Source: Sulfurovum sp. (GTDB lineage Bacteria > Campylobacterota > Campylobacteria > Campylobacterales > Sulfurovaceae). From it: 21,577 bases of DNA. Shown piece after piece: positions 14,655-21,340 of the stretch. Position 1 is the first letter of the stretch. Each line of letters opens with the position of its first letter. The translations under genes and the position numbers were made by a program. The stretch is from NCBI GenBank assembly GCA_003978395.1, contig QNZV01000093.1, forward strand, positions 1 through 21,577. The letters are read 5' to 3'. Below the pieces are notes generated by a model that saw only the letters and a list, made by a program, of their open reading frames with translations, was not told the DNA's origin and did not search any database.

Positions 14655-15032
14655 TTATCTTTTAGATTTTAGTGTTTCGCCTATATATAAAATAACCGAT
14701 GTAATATTTGCCAAAAATGCACCACCAGAGAGTGAAATAATGGTTGCCATATGGCTATTTGTCATCGTTGAAGTGTACTCAACTACTGTCCAGACAACAA
14801 CAGCTGAAATAAGTTGAATGTCTGCTACTAAGGAACTTGCTAACAATACAGAGCCTATTTGTGTTTTATCTCCAATCTTAAGTGCTGTTGCAATTAATGA
14901 AATGATTAATGCAGCAAAGAGTTCATAGGTACTATGCATTTCAGGATTTCCCATATCTCCATAAAAAAACCCAAAGTTGAGCGTCATTGCCAAGATAAAG
15001 AAAAAACCTGATATTACTTTTTGTAAATTCAT
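14655..15032 (-). CDS. DUF6394-type small membrane protein
   Basis: A 125-residue polytopic protein with about four hydrophobic segments (roughly 7-25, 36-52, 60-85, 95-116). Conserved-looking features include FGFFYGDMGNPEMHS at about 20-34 and LKIGDKTQIGSVLLASSLVAD at about 51-71. I recognise it as the family called DUF6394, found next to potassium-channel genes in Campylobacterota; function is unknown. It ends four bases before the channel gene, so the two are almost certainly co-translated, and a role as a channel partner is a reasonable inference. AAGGGA lies before the ATG, and a promoter is visible in the 44-base gap behind the LytM gene. Confidence 0.75.
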   Translation of the reverse strand: MNLQKVISGFFFILAMTLNFGFFYGDMGNPEMHSTYELFAALIISLIATALKIGDKTQIGSVLLASSLVADIQLISAVVVWTVVEYTSTMTNSHMATIISLSGGAFLANITSVILYIGETLKSKR

Positions 15033-15061
15033 TTTAAAATCCCTTTTTAAAAATTTACCTA

Positions 15062-15067
15062 ATTATA
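15062..15067 (-). promoter_or_regulatory. -10 box for the DUF6394-channel pair
   Basis: Minus-strand TATAAT 29 bases upstream of the DUF6394 ATG, in the gap after the LytM gene. It would let the two-gene unit be transcribed apart from the ftsEX operon. No clear -35 box is visible. Confidence 0.42.
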
Positions 15068-15076
15068 TCTTAAATT

Positions 15077-16282
15077 CTACAAATTAATCAACTTTAGAGG
15101 ATTCATATGTCTATTATCCTTAGTAACTTCAAACATTAAGCTTTTATCTACTTTTCCAATAACTGAACCTTCTAAAAGTTGTTTACCCACATGAATACCT
15201 GGAGCTAAACGTGAAAGTTTTGCATATATGGTATGAATACCTCTTGCATGCTCTACAATTACAACTCGACCAAGCATTCCACCAGAGTTTTCAGAAAAAA
15301 CAACCCTTCCTTTCAATACGTTTCGTACTTTTGAACCAGAGTACGGGGCTTTGAGGGTAATAGATTTATTAAAAATCTTAAACTTATAAATAGGGTCAAT
15401 ATATGAACCAAATTTTTTAATAAGCCTTGCACCCTTTAATGGTGAAATTGTCTTTCCTCCACTATATTTTTTAGTAACAACTGATGAGACAGAATAATGT
15501 CTGTTCTTTTTTACCTCTAAAGCTAAATCTTTACGATTTTTAGCTTCTAACCGTTTTGCCTGCAGTGCATCCTCTTTATCCTGTTTAATAATCTTAAGTT
15601 TGGCTAACTTTTGCTCCAAATTACGTCTACTCTTTTTGATGCGATTAAAACGTTTTTTATACAAAGCTTTATCTACTGCTAAACTGGCAATAAGCTTCTC
15701 TTTTTTCTCCTTTTTCTCTGTATACTCTAAACGTTCATTCCTATAAGCTTCTATAGCTACATTAATGAAATTTTCTTTCTCTTTTAAAGAGGCTTGTTTT
15801 TTATTTAAAGTTATAATTTCACGTTTTAATTTTTCGATTACAAGATTATTTTTTTTAGAATAGACTTCATACATCTCTTGCATCATAACTGAATTTTTTG
15901 TAGGATGTTTTATCTCTTCAAGAGCCAATGCCATAGAGAAATTTTTGGCAACCAATGCTACAAATTTTTCTTGTTTAGAGGTAATTGTATTATTAATTTT
16001 ATCTAATTTTTTCAATAAGATTTTCTCTTCTTTTTTTAAATTATTATATTTTTTCTCATTATTTTTAATATTTTTTTCTAAAGAAGCGATCTTTTTATCT
16101 AAACTATTTTGTTCTCTCTTTGCCATTAATATATTTTTTGCAATTTTAGAAAGCTGTTTGTCCATCTTTTTATATTCTATTTTTTTTAATTTTAACTCTT
16201 TATTTTTTTGACGAATTGTATGGTCCAACGAAGCTGAAAAAAGCAAAGAGAAAGAGAGTATAAAGGCAAGAATAAGTCTCAT
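15077..16282 (-). CDS. EnvC-like coiled-coil protein with degenerate LytM (M23) domain
   Basis: A 401-residue exported protein: signal peptide about 1-18 (LLFSASLD), a long Lys/Glu-rich coiled coil (about 20-255), and a C-terminal LytM-type domain (about 275-401). Active M23 peptidases have HxxxD, a catalytic His and HxH. Aligned by eye, these positions hold N305/T309 (in IFNKSITLKAP), K355 (YAKL instead of YAHL) and S381/M383 (SLMFEV instead of HxHFE). All zinc ligands are therefore lost, as in E. coli EnvC, which activates amidases instead of cutting wall itself. The gene follows ftsX by one base, exactly where an FtsEX-controlled activator would be. It is commonly annotated as an M23 peptidase; enzymatic activity looks unlikely. 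Confidence 0.88.
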   Translation of the reverse strand: MRLILAFILSFSLLFSASLDHTIRQKNKELKLKKIEYKKMDKQLSKIAKNILMAKREQNSLDKKIASLEKNIKNNEKKYNNLKKEEKILLKKLDKINNTITSKQEKFVALVAKNFSMALALEEIKHPTKNSVMMQEMYEVYSKKNNLVIEKLKREIITLNKKQASLKEKENFINVAIEAYRNERLEYTEKKEKKEKLIASLAVDKALYKKRFNRIKKSRRNLEQKLAKLKIIKQDKEDALQAKRLEAKNRKDLALEVKKNRHYSVSSVVTKKYSGGKTISPLKGARLIKKFGSYIDPIYKFKIFNKSITLKAPYSGSKVRNVLKGRVVFSENSGGMLGRVVIVEHARGIHTIYAKLSRLAPGIHVGKQLLEGSVIGKVDKSLMFEVTKDNRHMNPLKLINL

Positions 16283-16283
16283 A

Positions 16284-17081
16284 TTACTCTGCCTTTACAT
16301 TTATAACAACCAAAAATACTGCAATAAGAACAACAACAATTGAAGCAAAAAGTAAAATAAAAAAGTCTGAAAATAAAAAAACATCAGAGACATGCTCTTT
16401 TAGTATCTCCATTTGTGTATCTGAAATCCACATGTTTTGAAGGGAAACAAACATTGAAGAGGTTAGAATAGAGGATATAATAGCATCCACTACAGCCATA
16501 CTAATTAATACTTTAGAACGCAAAAAAAGTGAAGCTCCAAAAATTTCCATAACTTTCATCCGTTGAGCATGCATAAAATTCCATACTTCCATCTGTTTAA
16601 CAATCAAAAAGAATCCAATAACACTCATAAAGAATATAAATGTCCCAAAAGAAAATTTGATAAAGGTAAAAAGTTCATATTGAGACTTATAAGTAGAGCG
16701 AAAAGTCTCAATACGCTTAATACTTTTTGATTCTAATAAATTATCTTTTACTTTAGCCAAGGCCTTTATTCCTAAAAGATTATCAAGTTTTATCTCATAA
16801 AAATTTGGTATTGCAATGTCAAGATTTTTATTTTTAGTATTGTAAATAATATCTAATGCTTTAGGCTTAGGAAGCTCTTTGACCCCTAAAATATGATTAT
16901 CTAACTCTTTAAAATCATCAATACTCATCTCATCATTTGCAACAACCATAATACTATAGTTAGAAGATAGACTCTTTTCATAACTATCTGTTGTTCGGTC
17001 AAAAACAATAAAAAATTCTAACCCAAGCAAGATTGCTACCAATGGGAAAATCAGAGAGATATGTCTTTTAATGAACTTCAT
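16284..17081 (-). CDS. ftsX: Cell division protein FtsX
   Basis: A 265-residue four-helix permease-like protein of the FtsEX complex, which transmits ATPase changes in FtsE across the inner membrane to a periplasmic wall-hydrolase activator. Hydrophobic segments are at about 9-27, 139-162, 190-212 and 238-258, with a periplasmic domain of about 110 residues between the first two. MKVMEIFGAS (about 175-184) is the cytoplasmic coupling helix region typical of FtsX. I chose the ATG at 17081 because AAAGGGAG lies five bases before it; ATGs at 17102 and 17099 would add seven or six residues. The chosen start overlaps ftsE by 14 bases. Confidence 0.9.
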   Translation of the reverse strand: MKFIKRHISLIFPLVAILLGLEFFIVFDRTTDSYEKSLSSNYSIMVVANDEMSIDDFKELDNHILGVKELPKPKALDIIYNTKNKNLDIAIPNFYEIKLDNLLGIKALAKVKDNLLESKSIKRIETFRSTYKSQYELFTFIKFSFGTFIFFMSVIGFFLIVKQMEVWNFMHAQRMKVMEIFGASLFLRSKVLISMAVVDAIISSILTSSMFVSLQNMWISDTQMEILKEHVSDVFLFSDFFILLFASIVVVLIAVFLVVINVKAE

Positions 17082-17742
17082 AGACACTCCCTTTCTCATC
17101 AATAGTAAAGTGTCTGTATGGAATATTAAACACCATCGGTATTTTATGTGTTACAACAACCACTGTAGTATCTAACTGTTGACATGCATTTTCCATTAAA
17201 TCCCAAATAACATTTGAGGAGAATTCATCAAGGTTACCTGTAGGTTCATCTGCCAAAATTAAAAAAGGATTTTTTGCTAATGCTCTTGCTACCCCTACTC
17301 TTTGTTGCTCTCCACCTGAAAGCTCCAAAGGGTATTTATTCTCTTTTCCACTAAGTTTTACATGGTGTAAAAGCCGTCGTGCTTGAGTCGATTGAACCTC
17401 TTCTGAATATCCAGAAATCCATAATGGTAAAACTACATTTTTTTCTACAGTCCACTCATTAACAAGTTTATAATCTTGAAAAACAATTCCTAAATGAGTT
17501 CTTAGCTCTTGAAGTTTTGACTTTTTAATATCAATCATATCCAATCCTCCAATAACCAACGAGCCTCCCTTTGGTTGTAAATTTCCATAAAATGATTTCA
17601 ATAATGTTGATTTTCCACTACCACTAGGACCTGTTATAAATACAAAATCCCCTTTTTTTATCGTAAGTGTAGCATTTTTAATAACCTCTCCATCTTCTTC
17701 ATAAGATAGTGTAAGATTTTTTGCTGTAATAACATTAGACAT
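17068..17742 (-). CDS. ftsE: Cell division ATP-binding protein FtsE
   Basis: A 224-residue ABC ATPase, the cytoplasmic partner of FtsX. Walker A is GPSGSGKST (38-46), the Q-loop is VFQD (87-90), the signature is LSGGEQQR (141-148), Walker B is LILADEP (161-167) followed by the D-loop GNLD, and the H-loop histidine is H199 in VVTHK. Length is typical for FtsE (about 222). The first eight bases overlap the trmB stop (ATGTCTAA), and the 3' end overlaps ftsX. The order trmB-ftsE-ftsX-LytM matches other Campylobacterota. Confidence 0.94.
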   Translation of the reverse strand: MSNVITAKNLTLSYEEDGEVIKNATLTIKKGDFVFITGPSGSGKSTLLKSFYGNLQPKGGSLVIGGLDMIDIKKSKLQELRTHLGIVFQDYKLVNEWTVEKNVVLPLWISGYSEEVQSTQARRLLHHVKLSGKENKYPLELSGGEQQRVGVARALAKNPFLILADEPTGNLDEFSSNVIWDLMENACQQLDTTVVVVTHKIPMVFNIPYRHFTIDEKGSVYEVH

Positions 17743-18931
17743 CTAAATACTCCATAATCTTAAGGTGAGTTTTATAGTTTGTCAAAGTTTTAACAGGGTT
17801 AGAGTGAAAATAATAAGCCCCTTTTTTATTCATAAATATAAATTTATGTTCAGGTCTATCAAAACTACCAAAAGCCAACTTAATTAAAATAGCTTCCTCT
17901 TTAATCTTAAAAATTCTTTCAAAATGAATAAAAGAGTCCACAAAAACTAAAGGTTTGGATGTTATTTTATCTAAAACTTCTTGCTTATAAGAGATATTGT
18001 TAAAAGAAAAATTAAAGTTCAATACTCTTTCTTCAGATTTTTCTAATGATTTAACATATACATCATAAATATCTTTCTCTTGCTTTAACCATCGTGCTTC
18101 ATATTTACTCGTAACTTCAAGTGCTTCATTTTTTCGTACCTCTACAACTGTTTTAGAGACTTTATTTCCTAAAAATGTATCTAAAGCATACCAGAAATAT
18201 TTATAACTATCCGTTCGTAGTTCTAAACGACCCTCTTTTTTTAAAACACGCATAGACTCTTGTAAAAAAGAGGAAGAGATAACACGTCTTTGTGGCTTTT
18301 TATCCCAAGGAACAGGAAAATGAACAAATATTTCAGAACATAAATTTGATGGAATCATCTCTAATAGTAGACGTGCATCATAATTTACAACCCAAATATT
18401 TTCTAAACCCAAAAGCTCAATCTGTTTCAAGACTTGCATTGCAGATGGTGTATGAATCTCTATTCCAATAAAAAGTCTATTTGGATTTTTTTGAGCTTGG
18501 TAAAGCAGATGCTTTCCTGACCCAAAGCCCACCTCTATAGAGATTGATTCAAAAGAGAACTCAATATTAGTAAAATCTTCTATATTTTTTTCATACTTAT
18601 TTGAAACCAAAACTTTAGCAGGATGTACTGCAATATTTGACTGCGTTACTTCCATCTCAAATGCTTTAGAGAGATTAGCAATAGCTTGTTTCACTAAATT
18701 TACTTTCAGTGGTCGAGTTACTTTATCATATTTTAACAACCAAAGGTTCTTAGATTTGCTTGATGTTTTTGGCTTCTTTAGATGTAACAAAAATGATTCA
18801 TCTTCATGATGTACACCAATAAGTTCATCATCACTGTGTCTATCCTTTGCAATAAAAAGAATTTCTGTTTGAGAATATTTCCCTTTTTGTAGCACAGAGG
18901 TCTCAAATGGTTTAACAGTTATATGTGGCAT
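17735..18931 (-). CDS. trmB: tRNA (guanine-N7-)-methyltransferase, extended form
   Basis: TrmB methylates G46 in the variable loop of tRNAs using S-adenosylmethionine. The SAM site is IEVGFGSGKH (132-141) and FIGIEIH (154-160). The family-specific block is HFPVPWDKKPQRRV (204-217), equivalent to the PDPWPKKRH region of E. coli TrmB. At 398 residues it is far longer than E. coli TrmB (about 239): roughly 110 residues precede the methyltransferase fold and about 100 follow it. This long form is, as I recall, normal in Campylobacterota. The C-terminal part (about 305-398) has no fold I recognise. It begins eight bases after the lipoprotein gene, with AAGGGA close to the ATG. Confidence 0.93.
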   Translation of the reverse strand: MPHITVKPFETSVLQKGKYSQTEILFIAKDRHSDDELIGVHHEDESFLLHLKKPKTSSKSKNLWLLKYDKVTRPLKVNLVKQAIANLSKAFEMEVTQSNIAVHPAKVLVSNKYEKNIEDFTNIEFSFESISIEVGFGSGKHLLYQAQKNPNRLFIGIEIHTPSAMQVLKQIELLGLENIWVVNYDARLLLEMIPSNLCSEIFVHFPVPWDKKPQRRVISSSFLQESMRVLKKEGRLELRTDSYKYFWYALDTFLGNKVSKTVVEVRKNEALEVTSKYEARWLKQEKDIYDVYVKSLEKSEERVLNFNFSFNNISYKQEVLDKITSKPLVFVDSFIHFERIFKIKEEAILIKLAFGSFDRPEHKFIFMNKKGAYYFHSNPVKTLTNYKTHLKIMEYLDV

Positions 18932-18939
18932 CTAATCCC

Positions 18940-19620
18940 TTATCTTGCTAAAATAGTAACAACTGTGCTTGGTTTTGAGATACTATCATCAAATCCAACA
19001 GCTATAATTCTGTAGGCATACGAGTTCCCTGGAGCAACATAAGTGTCTATAAATTCTGACATCATTCTATGCTTAACTGAGTCAACCCATTTCCACTGTT
19101 GACCATTAATACTCCGTTCTATCTTATACATTTTAACACGTTTATCCGAATGAGGTCTCCAAATCAATTTAATGGCTGAAGGTGATTTTTGAAAAGCTTG
19201 AAAAAAGGTTACGGAATCAAAAGGAGGTAGCGTTTTTACATCTATTACTTTTCCATGGGCTGATTCATAACCACCTCTTATAGTTGTAAAGGTATAGGTA
19301 TATTGACCATTTTGATGTAATCCAGTATCAACATAATGAGAGGAGAAACGGCTAGAAACAGTACCTATTTTTACCAACTGTTTAGTTCGACTGTATACCG
19401 TTCCATCACCTTCTGTTCTGTATATATTCACTCCATCAAGTCCTTTATTGGCAAGAGATTGCCACTCAAAGGCTACAGACGTACTTCCTGCAACAGCTTT
19501 TACATTATTTAGTTTGGGTAAGCTTGAATCTAATTGATAACTTGTAAGTGCTGTGGGATTACATCCGTTCAGTAATAGTACTAAAATAAGTGTCAATGGT
19601 ACTAGGGTTAATTTTTTCAT
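18940..19620 (-). CDS. flpA: FlpA-like fibronectin type III lipoprotein
   Basis: A 226-residue lipoprotein with signal peptide and lipobox LLNGC (lipidated C20) and two fibronectin type III domains (about 35-130 and 135-226). Fn3 hallmarks include SVAFEWQ (48-54), GVNIYRTE (63-70), IKLIWRP (150-156) and YKIERS (165-170). Its place between rluD and trmB is that of C. jejuni FlpA (Cj1279c), a fibronectin-binding adhesin with three Fn3 domains; this protein is about half as long. WRPHSDK at 154-160 nearly matches the WRPHPDF binding motif reported for FlpA. The frame runs upstream to 19683, but the ATG at 19620 has AAAGGAG eight bases before it and starts the signal peptide. The gene overlaps the rluD end by 62 bases. 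A wall or surface role is inferred. Confidence 0.88.
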   Translation of the reverse strand: MKKLTLVPLTLILVLLLNGCNPTALTSYQLDSSLPKLNNVKAVAGSTSVAFEWQSLANKGLDGVNIYRTEGDGTVYSRTKQLVKIGTVSSRFSSHYVDTGLHQNGQYTYTFTTIRGGYESAHGKVIDVKTLPPFDSVTFFQAFQKSPSAIKLIWRPHSDKRVKMYKIERSINGQQWKWVDSVKHRMMSEFIDTYVAPGNSYAYRIIAVGFDDSISKPSTVVTILAR

Positions 19621-20548
19621 TAACGTCTCCTTTATTAAACTTTTTATTAATAAACTCTTGCATATCTGCAAAGAGTGGTGCAACGAACTCCATTCGTTTA
19701 TTGGTTAGTGGATGGAACATATATAGTTTATATGCGTGCAAAAATACTCTATCTATTGTATCTTTTTTGCTCTTAAACCCATATAAACTATCTCCAAGTA
19801 TGTGTCGACCTAAGCTCTCTAAATGTACTCTTATTTGATGTGTTCTACCTGTAAAAAGTTTTACAGCAATAAGCTCTAGGTTTTGTTGAGAATTATGAGA
19901 ACTTCCTGTCTCTACCAATTTACAAAAAGCAGATTTTGCCTCTTTCCCTCGGATGGAAACATCCATTTTTAGACGATTATTAGGATTTCTACCAATGGGC
20001 TTCTCAACAATGCCATTTGACTTTAAAGGACAATCAATAATGGCTAAGTAATATCTGCCCATACTTTTATCTTGCAACTGCTCACTCAATTTTTGATGAG
20101 CTTCATTGGTCTTGGCAATAACCAAAGCCCCTGTAGTATCTTTGTCAATTCTATGAACAATCCCATGACGCTCTTCACCTGAAATTGTTGATAAAGAGAT
20201 ACCTTTATAAATCAGCCAATCTACCAATGTAGCTTCTTTCACAGAGGGTGCAGGATGAACAACAAGACCAGATGGTTTATTGACTACCATCATAACCTCA
20301 TCTTCATAAAGAATTTCTACATCAAAATCTATCTCTTTAGGCTCTTTTGCTATTACCTCTTTAAAGGTATAAGAGATAATCTCTCCCACAATAAGTTTTT
20401 TTCCTGTTTTTATAACTATCTTCTCATTAACTTTAACCAATCCCTCTTTTATAAGTTGTTCAACTTGATTACGGCTCTGATTTAACTGTTGAGTTAATAG
20501 CTTATCCAATCGTCCAGCGTTTGTAACCTCAAATTTTTTCCAATCCAT
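19559..20548 (-). CDS. rluD: RluD/RluA-family 23S rRNA pseudouridine synthase
   Basis: A 329-residue enzyme that isomerises specific uridines in 23S rRNA. An S4 RNA-binding domain occupies about 13-60 (RLDKLLTQQLNQSRNQVEQL). The catalytic domain has the hallmark HRIDKDTTG (132-140) with catalytic D135, plus VVNKPSGLVVHP (88-99) and GRTHQIRVHL (about 235-244). RluD, RluC and RluA differ mainly in specificity; the S4 domain and RluD-like HGIVHRIDKDTTG favour RluD. The last 20 or so codons (after about residue 309) overlap the lipoprotein gene in another frame and look like a poorly conserved tail. It heads the operon that runs to the LytM gene. Confidence 0.93.
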   Translation of the reverse strand: MDWKKFEVTNAGRLDKLLTQQLNQSRNQVEQLIKEGLVKVNEKIVIKTGKKLIVGEIISYTFKEVIAKEPKEIDFDVEILYEDEVMMVVNKPSGLVVHPAPSVKEATLVDWLIYKGISLSTISGEERHGIVHRIDKDTTGALVIAKTNEAHQKLSEQLQDKSMGRYYLAIIDCPLKSNGIVEKPIGRNPNNRLKMDVSIRGKEAKSAFCKLVETGSSHNSQQNLELIAVKLFTGRTHQIRVHLESLGRHILGDSLYGFKSKKDTIDRVFLHAYKLYMFHPLTNKRMEFVAPLFADMQEFINKKFNKGDVNEKINPSTIDTYFSTITERM

Positions 20549-20580
20549 TTTACTCTTTTACTATACAAATTTTTTATACA

Positions 20581-20627
20581 ATTATATCTAAATCAATTAT
20601 TGATTAAAAACTTAGTTTAGATATAAT
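20581..20627. promoter_or_regulatory. Symmetric divergent promoter with inverted repeats (rluD / His-rich gene)
   Basis: Two perfect 12-base inverted arms (20581-20592 and 20616-20627), 23 bases apart, each carry a TAGATATAAT -10 box pointing outward. Between them lies a second palindrome, aatcaat-t-attgatt (591-605 of that block). On the plus strand TTGATT (20600-20605) and TATAAT (20622-20627) are 16 bases apart. The symmetry could be an operator or simply mirrored promoters. Confidence 0.55.
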
Positions 20628-20651
20628 TATTTAAACTAACTAGGATTAATT

Positions 20652-21116
20652 ATGAAATCTTTACTATTCTTACTAGCCCTTAGCCCTACATTACTTGTTG
20701 CAAAAACAGTTCAACCCAAAAAAGTAATGCATGCTCAAGATAGAGATTACCATGCACACTACTCTCATAGTTCAAACCATCAAAATGTCAAAGAAGAGAT
20801 AATCTCTTCAAGTGCTGATGCAACAGCTCAAATCAGTGTAACGGTTACTCTTCAAATCTCTACAGATGCACTTTCAGAAGCAACATCTCAAGGAGGGGGT
20901 AGTCACAGCCATGCTCGCTTAAGCTATTTGGATAACAATCGAATTCAAATTACAGAAGATATTGCAAAAGGAGAAGGAGAACATTTGGAAACACTCTTAA
21001 ATATGATGCATCTACGTCAAGATAAAAAAAGTTTAAAAAAGATACAAAATAGTTTTGATGAGTTAATATACTTAAGTCATAATGATTTTTTAGATAAATT
21101 AGAAAGCTTGATATAA
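20652..21116 (+). CDS. Small exported His-rich protein, partly DUF3015-like
   Basis: A 154-residue protein with a signal peptide (about 1-17, ending LLVA). The mature N-terminus is rich in histidine (H27, H34, H36, H39, H43, later H85 and H87) and could bind metal. A Ser/Thr-rich strand-like middle (51-82) precedes a Gly/Ser linker. The C-terminal part IQITEDIAKGEGEHLETLLNMM (98-119) and the following helices resemble, from memory, the C-terminal half of DUF3015 proteins (VDIAxGxGExLxTLAxL). However, the conserved CGxGS N-terminal part of DUF3015 is missing. Function is unknown. It has its own promoter, a short leader with AGGAT near 20642-20646, and no obvious terminator before the convergent tRNA gene. 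Confidence 0.6.
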   Translation: MKSLLFLLALSPTLLVAKTVQPKKVMHAQDRDYHAHYSHSSNHQNVKEEIISSSADATAQISVTVTLQISTDALSEATSQGGGSHSHARLSYLDNNRIQITEDIAKGEGEHLETLLNMMHLRQDKKSLKKIQNSFDELIYLSHNDFLDKLESLI

Positions 21117-21133
21117 TCACTAGAAGTTCCACA

Positions 21134-21224
21134 TGGCGGACAGTGAGAGATTCGAACTCTCGGTACAGTTACCCGTACGCATCCTTAGCAGGGATGTGGT
21201 TTCAGCCAGCTCACCCAACTGTCC
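21134..21224 (-). tRNA. serX: tRNA-Ser(GCU)
   Basis: A 91-base class II tRNA including an encoded CCA. Acceptor strands GGACAGT and ACTGTCC pair perfectly. The anticodon stem CATCC/GGATG encloses CTGCTAA, giving anticodon GCU, which reads AGC/AGU serine codons. A long variable arm (GTAC...GTAC stem) and a T arm GAGAG-TTCGAAT-CTCTC confirm tRNA-Ser. The symbol is only a label. Confidence 0.96.
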
Positions 21225-21242
21225 AGTTGTTTGTGGAGTGAG

Positions 21243-21248
21243 ATTATA
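21243..21248 (-). promoter_or_regulatory. -10 box of the tRNA-Ser gene
   Basis: A perfect minus-strand TATAAT 18 bases before the mature tRNA 5' end, between the hslU terminator and the tRNA, so the tRNA has its own promoter. The -35 region is weak. Confidence 0.55.
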
Positions 21249-21299
21249 GGGGAAAATAGCTTAAAGAAATATAAAATAGCACTTTTTTTTAAAAAATAT

Positions 21300-21325
21300 T
21301 TTTGTGGGCGTTAAAACCCACAAAA
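21300..21325 (-). terminator. Intrinsic terminator of hslU
   Basis: A 9-bp stem (ttttgtggg / cccacaaaa) with an eight-base loop, 15 bases after the hslU stop, followed on the minus strand by TATTTTTT. It separates the hslUV transcript from the tRNA. Confidence 0.82.
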
Positions 21326-21340
21326 TAAAAATTTTATAGA

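Noticed and set aside
15945..16211. Phe/Leu/Ser-rich plus-strand 88-codon frame
   Set aside because: Antisense to the Lys-rich coiled coil of the LytM protein; AAA/AAG codons read backwards give Phe/Leu.
21134..21224. Integration site (att) at the tRNA-Ser gene
   Set aside because: tRNA-Ser genes are common targets, but no integrase, direct repeat of the tRNA 3' end or mobile gene is visible on either side.
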